The notes below the pieces were generated by a model. That model was given only the letters and a program-made list of their open reading frames with translations. It did not search any database and was not told where the DNA came from. Positions 38,889 to 50,337 of a stretch of 64,000 nucleotides of DNA are shown here, in pieces. The position numbers and the translations under genes were made by a program. Each line of letters starts with the position of its first letter. The first letter of the stretch is position 1. Source of the DNA: Gymnogyps californianus (Eukaryota > Chordata > Aves > Accipitriformes > Cathartidae); the NCBI RefSeq assembly GCF_018139145.2, contig NC_059481.1, positions 6,436,368 through 6,500,367 on the forward strand, in the 5' to 3' direction.

Positions 38889-41800
38889 AAAAAGGATCTA
38901 AAGACCAAGGAGAGTGCTAAGTACTAAAGAAACAAAGGGAAAATGATCACGTCAAAAGCTGTATTGCTCCTACAGGTAAAAGGCTAAAATGTCTTTGCGT
39001 AGTTGGTGTTACAGCCTGAGTTGCTGTTTAGCGGGGCCCCAGCTGTAGATTCCAGGTAGAAATTTGGGCTGAATGGCAGTGATATAGGCTGTGGCAGAAC
39101 AGGTATAATTTCATTACTAGAGGGAAATCAAACAAAAAAAGCTCTTCAATCCTCTGATAGGATACTTGGGACTTGTAAAATTCTTGGAGAAATGCTAAGG
39201 CAGGGGATTCAAATCAGTAGCAATTGGTCCATTACACTGCCTGGGGTACCAAAGCAGCACAGTCTTTTTATCTCTGATTTGGTTAGGATTTCGGCATGTG
39301 CTTAAAACTGAGCACATGGTTCTGCGGGTTTTTGAAGCGCTACTATAATGATTTATCTAGAAGTGTTTTAGGTGAATGTGACTCAATATACACTTACAGT
39401 TTACACCATACTGTTACAACTATATAAAACATCAATGAAATTTTCTCATTGCACATACTTTGCTTAGCTCTTTGGGAATTCTTCCATTTTTCTTCAGTGT
39501 TTGGTATCTTGAACCAGTATTTCTGTTAGAATTTGGAGTCTAATATTTTAACAGTATTCTTGTCCGTGTAAAAAGTATTAATTTTTACTTTCCTGCCATA
39601 AATTAATAGCAGTTTAGTTGACAGGGAACAAAACAAGACATATGTTCTGGAAAATAACATTGACTTGCCATTAAGTTCCTTTGAAAGGTAGAGAATTGTA
39701 GAGGTAGAGAATTACATGACCTTTATGTGAGCTATTAACACTTTAACGTGTATGAGTTTGCCATGCTTGCTCCACACCACAAAAACTAAATGTGGTTACA
39801 CTTTTAGCAATATGGTCATATACTAGTGTTTGTTGGGTTTTTTTAATAAAACCACTTATCAGATGTATAATTATCATCAGCTTAGTAAAGATGCGTGAAT
39901 TCCTATAGCTAGTGCTTACATGTTTTACCAATGGAGTGTAAGTTTTAAAAAAACGGGTCAAATTGTACAGAGGAAAAAACCCTGTCAACTAAGCTTGGTA
40001 TGTTGTTTAGGCAATCGCGTATCTTTTTATTGATACACTGTATTACATCCTCAATATTTACATACAAAGATAAACATTTACAATATAGTCTATATTTTAA
40101 TATATGCTACACATTTGTTTATTAGTAAACCAGAAACCAGGGAGGAGAAGACTTTTTTCCAAAGATACAACTTGTTCTTATGCCAATTCTTCATGTATAA
40201 TCACTATGACCCTTGAAAAGGGGTTATAAAATACTGTTGTGAATTTAAGGTGTTGTTTTTCACCAATGTAAATTACTGTATAAACTTGTTTTCAGGAAGA
40301 ATCTCACTTTTAAACTTCTGATATTTTCTTTGCATCTGTATCTAAACCCCATCCATATGTGTATGTCCTATTACAAAGTAAGCAAATTCCTACGCATGTG
40401 TAAATTGCTTATATAATTTTCCAAGTGGAAATTATAGAGAGAAAGGGAAAAGGTTCAATACAGATTTTTGTCATATAGAAATTGTTTTAACGTTGCAATG
40501 AGAACCATCTTATTCCATTGCCCAGTGAGAATAACCCCTGAAAGAGTTTCCTAGAAACTCAGCTAATTCGGTAGTGTTAAAAAACAGGCCACAGGATTGC
40601 AAGAAAACTACCCAGTTTTTAAAGTCTGGTTTCCTGTCACTGCAGGATGTTGTATTGCACTTTACATGTACTTAGGTAGCTCAATTTTTTGAAATAATTC
40701 AGTATTTTATCCCCAGCTTCTAAGGAAAGATTGTTCCCAGTACTTCTGTCGCTCTTTATTTCCAGACTATATTTGCTTGGGGCTCAGTGTATTTATGAAG
40801 AGCAGTTTCAATCCAGTTCTCAGCCTTGTTTCATTGGCTCTGCAGTCCAGGCTCTTTTAGTGACTTGTCCTAAGATAAAACGCTTAACTGCTGATGACCT
40901 GTAGCCTTTCATTTCACCCGTTTCAGTCTGAGGTGATCTCTCTGAAACATAAGTTATTGAACTTGCTCCCAGGATTCCAGAAGAGGCTTTGCCAATATCT
41001 GTCTTTTGTTTTTACCTTCTAGTTCCATTTTGAATACTGGAAAACAGAAACATGTTTGTATGAGTAGTTGTTTCTGATTTTTCCAACTATGTCTTGGACG
41101 CAGACCTGACTGTATCTCTACAGAAATAAAAATACAGGTATCTAAACATAGAGATAAACTCCCCAGCTATTCAGGGGAACACTGTAACAAAGCATAATTG
41201 AAGGGTTGCTCTGAATACAAAAAGTTTACTGAATTGAGGTCACAGTGTGTCAAATAATGTTGAAGTTAACCCAAATAAAGGGTAGGGAGAAATTTCACGT
41301 TGGGAATAAGGTAGCCTTCCTGTAGGCAAACCACAGTATTCACAAGATTGTGTCTTCACTGGTGCAAAAACATTAGAAATTCAATGTAGTTCCTTTCAGC
41401 TACTCTGGGCAGAGCATTATCTTTCTATTTTTCAGATTAGTCCTATATCTTAACATTTAATCACCTTTTACCTGAGCAACAAATGCTCTGAACAATTAGC
41501 TACTCTCACACATGCATGGTATTCCTACTAGGCAATCTGAAAAGCTGAGTGCCTACATTAACTACCAGTTCCCTTAAAGCTGTTGTTCCCCTCCTAAACA
41601 AATCTTCTCTAATGGACTTGATTGTTTAATTACAGTTTGTCCCTTAATAGTTTTTATCTTGTATGTGAACGTTTGGCAAAGTGTTATCTAATGAAGAGCG
41701 GAGCAGCTTTAGAAATGTAATAACCAAATAAAAACTCTCTGGCTTACTAACAAATGAAAGTCTCTGTGAAACTGTAAGTAAATACATTTTGCATGCAGAA

Positions 41801-43588
41801 AAGAATGAGAAATTGTACAGCTTGAGATCAAAAAATTTAAATGTTTCAGTAAGAAATGGTCTTATTTAGTGCATTGGTTCAATTTCATGATATTGTCAAG
41901 ATTGTAGAATTACAACATTCTCCATCAAATGTGGCATGTCAGAAAGAATTACTTTCAAAGTCTGGAGCTGTGCGCAAACAGGGTCTTTCTGCCTTCATAA
42001 CCAAAAATGCAAGCAGCATGAACATTCAACAGAAGAACGGCCTGCACTTAGCCTGTATATTGCCAAACCAGCTGAGAGGAATCAGTAATGTTAATAGGCA
42101 TTTGGCCTTGTCACACTGCAGGGAAACTTAAAAAAGCATGGGGGGAACTGGTTTAATGCAACTGGTGAGTGTCTTTCCACTGGCTTCCTAGAGCACTGAG
42201 ACTGGGCATATTATTGATGGTGCTTATTTCATCCTTTCTTTGAAAATTATGAAAGTGAAAGGTCTTAGTTGCAGTTTAGTCATTCTGTCTTCCTGAGCGT
42301 TTGTCCACTGTGCACTGTTTGTGTGCTGTTTTCTTTCTGTTCCTCACTTCTGTTTTGTCAGGTGTTTGTATTCTAGACGCGTGGGATTTGTTTTAATATA
42401 CTTGCTTTTGCTTTATTAGTTAGCCCTATGCATCTCTTTCTGCTTGTTTGGAGAAAAAAATCTTCATATTGTTTAACTGGGTGAGGCTATTTGATTTTGA
42501 AGAAGTCAAATTTAGATTCAGATGAAGACTGTTTACTTCCAAGTATGGCTCAGTTTTGAGAGAGGTACTTAAAGGAGAAGAAAAGATCAAGTATAACTGA
42601 GATTGTATTAAATTGATTTCAATTGCTTCAAAATGCTTTTTCTTACAATATACAACAAATTATGCCCTTTCATTGCCTCTTGTATTTGCCTTGTATAAAT
42701 AAGAAATTATTTAGGGAAGAAATTTGGCGAGAAAGTGAGTGAAAACCAAGGTCTTCATTGTGTTTTGAGGGTCAAGATGTTTCCATTTACATTCAGTTCA
42801 AAGTGCCGTTTGTGTATCATGTGACACATTTGAAAGGAAAACTGTGAGTATATATGTGTGTCTATACTGTTAACCACAAAAGGAGTGATGCTTATTGACA
42901 GGTGGGTATAATATGGATGATAGTGTTAGATCTCCTCCAAGTGTGTATATTTAAAGTGTAAGTTGTGTTAATGCTTTGACTAGCCATCCAGAGCAAAGGT
43001 GGTGGTGATGGTTTTGTAGGTGGGGAGAGACCATGTTCATCTGGTGAGAACAGTAAGTCTGGTAGCCATCTGGCTTCTGAGTGACTGCCTCCTTTACAAT
43101 TTATTTTATTTTTTGGCTTAGCAGTTTTTACTATTCTATCTGGGTGGGTTTTCACAGCTAACAGTAGTTTTCTGGCAAAGATAATATTTTTTTAAAGACT
43201 TTGTTGTTGTTGTTGGGTTTTGGTTTGTTGTGTGCCCCCCGCCCCCCCAAATTCTAGAGAGCTGAGAAGACAACTCCCTCTGGGGAAAAAAATAGTGCTA
43301 GTTCAAATGTATACAGGGAGGATCCTACCAACTCTGCTCCTTGCTTTTAGAGTGTACAGTGTGCATACTTCAGACTTTTTGTAAAGGTTTTTCTTCAGGG
43401 TGAGGTAGTACAAGTAGTAGCCAGACCACCTGTGATAATTATGACTTCAAAATGGGGTAGAGAGGTGATGTTTGCTGCATTAAAAAAAAGGAAAATAGTT
43501 AGTACATGGTTAGTAGTTAGTACTAACAGTTAGTAAAATACTGCTGTAGTAGGAAACCTAGTATTTGAGTTTGGGAGAGGGTTTTTTT

Positions 43589-43622
43589 GGGGGGGATGGG
43601 AGGGTTTGTTTGGGGTTTGGGG
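43589..43622 (+). other. Potential G-quadruplex, plus strand
   Basis: Runs of 7, 3, 3, 4 and 4 G separated by loops of 2, 1, 7 and 3 bases fulfil the G3+ N1-7 rule on the plus (transcript-sense) strand, so a quadruplex could form in OTUD7A intronic RNA. A (GT)n and TTTG tract follows. Confidence 0.5.
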
Positions 43623-45339
43623 TGTGTGTGTGTTTGTTTGTTTTTCTTACTATAGCTGTTAATATTTGGGTTTGGTAGCACCACATTCAGTTTATAAAGT
43701 TTCAGGGACTTTGTGAAGCCTTACCAGTGTATGAGGAATGAGTTTCCACAGCAGGTTGCTCCTCAGTTACATGTGTAGCAGAGATTTTATTTGTCTCTTA
43801 CAGCATTGGATGTACTTAATTCAGCACTGTTGAAATTTGGAGTTTGCATGGAAACTGTGCAGGAGTCCAGCTCCAGTCAGCACAGTGCTGTAGATCTTAT
43901 TTCATTTTTAAGTAATCCAACACAGTGAACCAGTGTTATTTCAGATAATCAGTGGTGGGTTTGTTCTGTTTTCTTTCATTATTAATGTTTATTAACATGT
44001 TTCATCATTGATTCTTCCATCTTTTCAGATGCATCTGTCTAAATAAACACTTAATCTATGTTGTGCTGTTAATTTAGGTCTGATGAGTGACAGGAAGAAA
44101 TAAATAGCATGGATATTTTTGTGCAGGTGTTCTAAGCACAGTTGCAGGACCCAGAGCCTAGAGAATTATCTGGCATAGTGCACAGGTATAGAGGGAGAGT
44201 TTGACTAGAAAACTTCTTGCCCACACTGTCGTGGATTTAGAAGGTCTGGATTGGGTGTGCTTCCTTGGCACCCAACAGAAGGCAAATGTTTTCTACCTGT
44301 ACAGCTATTTATCATTTTATAATGGAACCTGGATAGTATTTCATTTTAAATTATTGTTTTTCAGTAAAACAACGGCTAGCTTTATCTCTGGCTCTGTTGC
44401 ACGTGAGCTGTGTTTTCATCAGCTGTCAATGCACAGATATTACCAGTTTTCTGCATTGTCAGAAAGAACCTCTTTTGTAGAAAAGATCTTCGTAGGCAGC
44501 TTACATAACCTTTGCTGGGATGCGTTAAGAATGAAATGCGTCTGTTGACATGGTTACTGTATAGGTTCTGATGATCATGTAATCAAGAGGCAATTCTGAG
44601 TGATGGGTGATGTCATAAATGCAGAAAGAGATTGGTCTTGTCTTCTGCTGTTAAAAGGATATCTTTTCAATACTACTGTTGAAAGTACTGAAGTAATGCT
44701 GATACTGAGACAACTCATGAATTTACTTCTTCAGACTGATATGCACTTCAGTTTTCCAAATTTATGATCAGTCTAGCCCCCACACATAGTGACTGTACTT
44801 GAGTGCCCAGCTGGTGCATTTTAAATCAGCAGTTGTTATACTACTGAGTCACTTCTGATTGTTATCTGAAATTCACTAATGCTTTGTATCATTCACCTGC
44901 AGCAGGTTCTTTTAGCTTGAGCCATATGTTGCCATCCTGCTGGTTAAGATTTATTTCATTCTTTCTCCTAGTCACTTAAAGAAATTAATTTTGTTCAGGT
45001 TCTTGTGATCTTTTTGTATGGCTGTTAGTGCTGTTTAGTACAGTGGATCTATGTATGAGTTGGTTTGTTTGTTTGTTTTTTTAAAATAAAAGTAGCATTT
45101 TTGTCCTGCATTTGCATTGAAAGAGATTCAGTGGCTACAAAGCTTAGATGCCGAATTTGGCCATAATCCACTAAGGTAGTTCTCTTCCTGAAGTGTCTGC
45201 ATTCCTTTTTAGCTAGCCCCCTCAATATTTCCAGCTTTCCTTCTGTTACTACATCTTCATTATGTTACATTTTAGAAGTGTTTCCCTTGTCCAGTGGTGA
45301 TCCAGATGTGCGTGTGTGTGTGTTTGTGGTCCTTCACTG

Positions 45340-45470
45340 CTCTTCCTCCAGTATGTCCATGTCTTTCTTGTGTTGAGGAGCCAGAAATGGACGTGATGCT
45401 CCAGATGAGTCTCACGAGGGCTGAATAGAGGGGAAAGGATCACCTCCCCTGCTATCCTAATGCGGCCCAA
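45340..45470 (-). mobile_element. CR1 LINE fragment (reverse transcriptase 3' part)
   Basis: Read on the minus strand, one frame gives PLYSALVRL and an adjacent frame gives a Phe-Trp-Leu-Leu stretch, matching the C-terminal part of the chicken-repeat-1 (CR1) ORF2 protein, which is the dominant avian LINE. The match is about 130 bases, has at least one frameshift, and stops well before the CR1 3' end. It is inactive. Confidence 0.7.
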
Positions 45471-45674
45471 ACATAATGATACAGTTATATAAATAGTATA
45501 AAGGCATAAAAGTAGAAGTGGTATAAAACATACAATGGTACAGTGTAGGGGCCAGAAGACTGTGAAGTGGGCAGGATTAGCAACAGTGTAATCTGCTTTG
45601 GTACTGAAAAACATGTAATTGTGTAACCATATCCCATACACTTTCAATTTGTTGGAGTAAGTTGGGTTTTGCAG

Positions 45675-45725
45675 GCAGTCACCATCGATGAGGCTGAGAA
45701 GGACCCCACCCTCCTGGGGCAGAAG
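45675..45725 (+). other. Candidate 51-bp exon upstream of OTUD7A coding exon
   Basis: A 51-base, GC-rich segment is bounded by GGGTTTTGCAG on the left and GTAAAT on the right. Frame 1 reads AVTIDEAEKDPTLLGQK with no stop. In a second frame an ATG at 45688 opens MRLRRTPPSWGR, and joining this segment directly to 50338 would continue in frame through Arg-Trp into the conserved OTUD7A methionine. Its base composition differs clearly from the surrounding AT-rich intron. I do not recognise the peptide in either frame. It could be an alternative 5' exon, a fragment of a repeat (it lies between a CR1 remnant and an ERV cluster) or chance. Confidence 0.3.
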
Positions 45726-46689
45726 GTAAATGATGTTTGTATTCTACCTGAGATATGTACTTGCAGAAAGAGGCAATTTCTAAGAAAGCAAAGGCATTCC
45801 ATTTTTAAGGTTAAATATAACCAGGTAATTGCACATGGAGTAGGAAAGGACTGTGTTTCATTTGAGGAATAGTGAAATCAACTGGTTTCCAATTTCTTTC
45901 ACAGTTTATTTCTCTGTAGCTGTGGTACAAGCAAGAGCCAACCAATATCGTCTGCTACCAGTAGGAAATCTCCATGCTAGTCCTTACCCTTGGCACGTGG
46001 TAAAGTTGCAACTGAGCCTGTGAGGAGGAATTAACAGGAAAAATCTAATTCATGTTCAAAGGTAAACTTTGACCAATGATGAATAACAAGCATGAAAGTA
46101 AAACATACGCTTTTGCTTATGTTGTGTATCATTTAACTTCATCCTGTTTTCTTTGCTTTGCACTATTTCTGCAGCAGTGCAGGCAGGGTAGAAGTACGGA
46201 GATACCTTTAGCACAACTGTGTTTTGAATGCCAGCTGTCTTAATAGCTTGTCTAGCACCAATTACTCTTGAAGTGCCTGCTTTAATTTTTATTTGATATT
46301 TGTAGAGAACATTACCTAGAAGGATGGGTTTCACTTTTTCAGGAACAAAAAAGGAGGTATAAAATGCAGTAGGGCAGATGTATTTTTGTTAGCCATGGAT
46401 TTGGCAAGAAAAATTCCCATGCTGGACATTGTGTCATGTTTCACTTGATGCAAAACATGATTTGCTTCCTAATGGGTCCTGAGGTGATTGTGCCCCCAAG
46501 AGAGTACTCTGGTAAGATTGCCCCCAACAGACTGTTTAAAAACACAGTAAAAACTGTACAGTAGCTACAGTATTCATCATCAATAAATGACCATACAACA
46601 AAATAAAACAAAGTAATAAAACAAATAAAACAAAACTTACAAATTACTGTAATATCAGCTCCTTCTTTCTCCTCTTCCTTTTAAAATCA
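45726..46689 (+). other. Intronic stretch between CR1 and LTR-like block
   Basis: No gene. An AAAT/AAAC-rich patch lies at about 46.59-46.64 kb. Nothing else seen. Confidence 0.45.
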
Positions 46690-46985
46690 ACCTTCTAATT
46701 TCCTGTGAAGTAGGACTGTTTTTAGAGAGGTGCCACCAGCTTGGCTGCTGGGCTCAGCTGTGCTCTGCCGTGGGTTGTTGCAGAGCTGGCTGGAACCAGC
46801 TGAGTCCGGCACGGAGCAGCCCCGACCTCTCCTCACAGAGGCCACCCCTGCAGGCCCCGCTACCAGAACCTGGCCACCGACACCCAGTGCAGTGACACAT
46901 TGGTGTGATGCTGGTTTTCTCACAGTAAGCTGCTGTCGCTTTGCCTCGGGACAGGCAAATCCTTCCAGGAAGGAAACCTGACATC
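46690..46985 (-). repeat. GC-rich block, probably LTR-derived
   Basis: About 300 bases are much richer in G and C than their surroundings, with CpG sites, and three overlapping reading frames stay open across them on both strands, as expected from composition. The minus-strand wording (a GGGGCCTGCAGGGGTGGCC core followed by a CAGCTGGTTCCAGC-type stretch) looks to me like part of another avian LTR or ERV untranslated region. No TG...CA ends, TATA box or polyadenylation signal could be placed, so the assignment is tentative. It could instead be a small host CpG-containing element. Confidence 0.35.
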
Positions 46986-47339
46986 CTCCGCTTGTGCAAA
47001 AAAATGTTGGTGCTTTTCTTTTATGGTTAAGATGGTATTACATAATAACTACTTTAGAAAGCCCTGGATAGATGGCTGGGTTGGGTGGGTGTTTTTTGGG
47101 AGGCATGGAGAATTAGATATAAAAACAGTAAATACCTTTGTGTACCCTGATTGTATTAACTAGTACTCTAATTGCATCTCTCAGAAGAAGAACAGGGTTG
47201 AAATCCTGCCAGATCCTTCCTTTTTGCCTCTCCCAGCTGGGCCTCAGTCAGCCCAAGTGTTTTTACTGTATATTTGTTGCAGGTGGCTTCTTTTTGTGGA
47301 GGTGGCTTCTCCACCGAAAATTCAACTATAGAAATACTA
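46986..47339 (+). other. Sequence between LTR-like block and provirus
   Basis: No gene. It may contain undetected remains of the provirus 3' end, but no LTR terminus or polypurine tract could be placed. Confidence 0.35.
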
Positions 47340-47364
47340 CAATAGAGGAAGCTAGAAATACACC

Positions 47365-48240
47365 CGATACCCTGGATCCTCTGTACCCTTGGCTCCAAAA
47401 TCCTGGAGATTGACCATCAGTCTCTCTGAGTGCTTTCTACCGTAGGCTCCAGTTGAGGCCGAGGCCTCAACTGGCCCAAGGGCTACCACACATACTATCT
47501 CCTGTTTGATCTGTTCAAAGGCTTATCAGCGCTCAGGATGCCAGTTGGAATAGTTCTTCTTTCATGTCACTTGATATAGAGGACTCGCAATCTGACTGTA
47601 ACCTGGAATATGCATTCTCCAGAAAACCACAATACCTAGGAAAGCTTGTGTTTCTTATTTGTTAAGTGGTGGGAATATGGCTGTTATATTATTGATCACA
47701 TCCATTGGGATATGATGTCCATCTTGCCATTTTATTCCCCAAAACTGGATCTCTTGTGCAGGTCCTTTGACCTTGCTTTGTTTTATGGCAAAACCAGCTT
47801 TCAGAAGGATTTGGATTATTCTTTTCCCTTTCTCAAACACTTCTTTCACTGTGCTGCCCCATACAATGATGATGTCAATGTACTGTGGGTGTTTCGGGGC
47901 TTTACCCTTTTCCTTTGTGATCTGTATCTGTCCATGGAAATGGTAGTGCTGTGCTTCCGTCCCTGGGGCAGTCAGTTCCAGGTGTATTGGACACCCCTCC
48001 ATGTGAAAGAATACTGTAGCCTGCAGTCTGCTGCCAAAGGAATCAAGAAAAACACATAGGTAGTGGCAGTTGTAGCATCCCACTTGATGACTGTCTTTGA
48101 CTCTAGTTCATATCGGAGTTCTAGCATGGCCGGTACAGCAGCACACAATAGTGGCATGACTGCTCAGTGCAGTAGTCCACTGTTAGCCTCTACCCACCAT
48201 TAGGCTTTTGTGCTGGCCACATGGGACTATTACAGGGTGA
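47365..48240 (-). pseudogene. ERVL-like pol fragment (reverse transcriptase), broken
   Basis: One frame (47972-48157) carries LELRYELESK and FTWRGVQYTWN, and an overlapping frame (47655-48083) carries the active-site region YIDIIIVWG followed by FGIKW-like text (WGIKWQDG). Both are reverse transcriptase blocks. In the YxDD box the second catalytic Asp is replaced by Ile (codon 47871-47873). A short FWSQGYRGS block near 47.38-47.41 kb, in yet another frame, belongs to the downstream RNase H-like part. Stops and at least two frameshifts separate the blocks. The enzyme would be inactive even without the frameshifts. Confidence 0.8.
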
Positions 48241-48353
48241 GGGAGTCTTGCTGATCGCTCCTTGTCTCTCTCGTCAATTAATCAGCTCATGTCTGGGAAC
48301 CAGGAATTCTCAGTTGGTGTGATATCGTTGACCGTGCACCTTCATGGTAGTAA

Positions 48354-48970
48354 TCAACGCCTGCTGTTCCTCAGCACACACCCCACAAAAGAAGGATCCT
48401 CTGAGAGGCTGGACAAGGTAGACAGCACAAGGTAGACACAGGCCCACAGGTTTGGGGAGGAAGAGAGATTCTCTTTGAACTGCCAGAGCTGGCAGGCCAG
48501 TCTATCCACAGTTGGTACCTTGATACCTGTCCAGTCCATTATCGCCAGGGTGCTGGCATATGGTGTCAGTGTGTTCCATACAAACTTCCGCCACATGGAC
48601 CACATGCACTGGATTTCGTCCAGATCGTTGGAGGACTGGTTGTTGTCCAGGTTGCTGTAAATCACCTCCACCATCATTAATTCCCTCAGATACTGGATAC
48701 CTTCCTCAATGGTGGTCCACTTGCCTTAGTAGCTTGTACATCTTCCTTGAGGGGATACCTTGCCTTCTCACTCAACAGGAACTGCCTCCAGAGGCTGTGG
48801 ATTGTTGCCCCTTTTCCAGTCCCTTTGCCGATTTCCTGGTCCTTAGCCAGGGATCCCAGCTGCTGGGCTTCCTTACCCTCTAATTTCTGACTATGGGCCT
48901 CAGTATCCCAGTGGCAGAGCAACCAGGTGATAACTTGCTTGCCTGGCTGACAGCTGTAATCTTTCCGCAT
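48354..48970 (-). pseudogene. ERVL-like gag fragment, frameshifted
   Basis: Two adjoining minus-strand frames (48686-48970, 94 codons, and 48354-48677, 107 codons) are parts of one gag gene broken by a frameshift near 48.73 kb. The second frame carries the Trp-rich MWSMWRKFVWN stretch and a TVDRLACQLWQF segment, characteristic of avian ERVL gag. The capsid and nucleocapsid end is missing; stop codons follow at 48354. Gag would form the viral particle core; this copy is dead. Confidence 0.7.
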
Positions 48971-49130
48971 AATGCAAGCATTCTGGCAATGCAGGGATGT
49001 TTCAGAAACTGAAGGGCCATTGCAACAAGGTAGGAAACATCTACCCTGGAGGAGAAGGAGGAGGTGCCATTCTTAATTTCCCTACAAAGTTGCTCCTGGA
49101 GGAGAAGAGGAGAAAGGTGTAATCATTAAT

Positions 49131-49355
49131 TCACTTCATGAGATGATTCCCAGAGTATTGGGATGGCAGCAATACATGGGCCAAACACCAGATTAGACTC
49201 AAGGCTAGTGCTTTTATCATAGCTCTGACAGGCAAATTAAAACAAAGTGACAAACAACACAGCAAACAGCAAAAGCTGAAAGTGACCATTAACAAATCCT
49301 GGAGTTTGATGTACAAAGCCCTGGAGTTTGCTGACCCCAGCCAGCAACTAAGCAC
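49131..49355 (-). pseudogene. Hydrophobic leader ORF of the ERVL-like provirus
   Basis: A 74-codon frame begins inside the LTR's last bases and runs into the leader. It has a strongly hydrophobic, Cys- and Leu-rich stretch at about residues 22-44 and a second at about 47-62. It sits in the same place relative to the LTR as the 100-codon ORF at 11076-11378, though I see no convincing residue alignment. It may be a decayed relative or chance. Confidence 0.25.
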
Positions 49356-49854
49356 CTACCAGCTGCTCACTCACTCTCCTCATCCCCCAGTGGGATCAGA
49401 GAGAGAATCAGAACAGCAAAAGCAAGAAAAAAACCTCATGGATCAAGATAAAGACAGTTTCATTAAAGTGAAGGAAAAGGGGGAAAAAAAGCAAGCAATG
49501 CAAAGACAGTCACTCACCACCTCTCACAAGCAGACTGATGCTCAGCCAGTCTCTGAGCAATGGCTACTTTGGAAAGACTCTGCTCCAGTTTTACTGCTGA
49601 GCATGATGTTATATAGTCTGGAATATCCCTTTGGTCAGTTGTGGTCAGCTGTCTTGGCTGTCCCCTTTCCCAGCCTCTTGTCCACCCCCAGCCTGCTCAC
49701 TGGGGGGGCAGAGTAGGAAACAGAGAAGGCCTTGAGGCTGTGTAAGCACTGCTTAGCAATGCCTAAAATATTGATGTGTGATCAATGCTGGTTTAGCCAC
49801 AATTCTAGAAAATTAATGAAGAAAACTAACTCCATCCCAGCCAGACCCAGTACA
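49332..49854 (-). repeat. 5' LTR of the ERVL-like provirus
   Basis: On the minus strand it starts TGTACTGGGTCTGGCTGGGA, related to the 11919 LTR, has TATATAA at 49609-49615, a degraded AATGAA polyadenylation signal at 49459-49464, and ends near GCTGGGGTCA. At about 523 bases it is some 100 bases longer than the 11.5-kb LTR, mostly in U3. The TATA-proximal wording and the sequence after the polyadenylation signal are recognisably shared with that LTR. No clear primer-binding site follows. Confidence 0.8.
49609..49615 (-). promoter_or_regulatory. LTR TATA box
   Basis: TATATAA on the minus strand, followed by CATCATGCTCAG, which corresponds to the TATA-adjacent region of the other LTR. It is the probable former proviral promoter. 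Confidence 0.55.
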
Positions 49855-50337
49855 GTGGAGAAACTATAAATTATGGAAGTGGTATTGTCAAGGCAAATAA
49901 AAGAACGAATACTAAGCTCTCTTGTGTATACATTAGTATTAGTAAGTAAGGCAAAAGAGCTCTAGGCTAGCCAAGCATTTAAATACTTGCTAAACTTCAG
50001 TGTATGAGCAGTGACAATGATATGATGATTGTGCTTTGAATGAACAGTGCCTGTGTTTAGCTGGGTTGGAGTCTTCAAGTTGCAGAATTATTTACAAGCT
50101 GCACATAAGAAAATCAATAAAAATATGAAATGTTAAGAAAGAGAAAACCTTCCAGTGTGAGTGATCAACAGGTTCTAGGCTAAGGCAGAGATGAATGAAA
50201 AATGCTGTTTATTTTAATATGCTGTAACTTGAATGTTTTAGCATTTTTAATAGTCTTGTTTGGGAAAGAGAGGAAAAATGTGGTTTACATGACTTTGCAG
50301 TATATTCTAAAATCCTGTTTCTTTTTCTCCTTGGTAG
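49855..50337 (+). other. Intron segment just upstream of the OTUD7A exon
   Basis: AT-rich; ends in the branch site and pyrimidine tract of the coding exon. No other signal seen. Confidence 0.7.
50307..50337 (+). promoter_or_regulatory. OTUD7A: Splice acceptor and probable branch site of the OTUD7A coding exon
   Basis: A CTAA branch-like motif at about 50307-50310 is followed by the pyrimidine tract CTTTTTCTCCTTGGTAG, ending with AG at 50336-50337. The exon therefore begins at 50338, four bases before the conserved start codon. The spacing of about 27 bases from branch to AG is normal. Confidence 0.75.

Larger units (their letters stand above)
34491..45339 (+). other. Intronic stretch
   Basis: No gene. 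It contains the poly-A and poly-C runs at 36.66-36.85 kb, the A-rich tract at 37.87 kb, poly-T at 38.87 kb, (TTG)4 and C-rich tract at 43.20-43.25 kb and the plus-strand G-quadruplex motif at 43.59 kb. Confidence 0.5.
47340..49854 (-). mobile_element. ERVL-like (class III) provirus, internally deleted
   Basis: On the minus strand, in order: a 5' LTR (49332-49854), a leader with a hydrophobic ORF, a gag fragment (about 48354-48970) and a reverse transcriptase fragment (about 47365-48240). The end of gag, any protease and the start of reverse transcriptase are missing between about 48240 and 48354. Integrase and an identifiable 3' LTR are absent. All frames carry shifts or stops. The gag and pol wording matches avian class III (ERVL) elements, which lack env. 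The copy cannot encode working proteins. Confidence 0.85.

Noticed and set aside
41856..42131. 91-codon plus-strand frame starting with a good ATG
   Set aside because: No recognisable motif or promoter; likely chance.
46730..46999. Three overlapping open frames of about 80 codons on both strands
   Set aside because: High GC content lowers stop-codon frequency on all frames; the overlap on both strands argues against a gene.
47646..48059. 137-codon plus-strand open frame
   Set aside because: It is the antisense shadow of the reverse transcriptase remnant on the minus strand.
48475..48883. Plus-strand open frames of 61 and 107 codons
   Set aside because: Antisense shadows of the ERVL-like gag fragment.
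49282..49716. 144-codon plus-strand open frame
   Set aside because: It lies across the minus-strand LTR and leader; LTR sequence read backwards, with no protein character.
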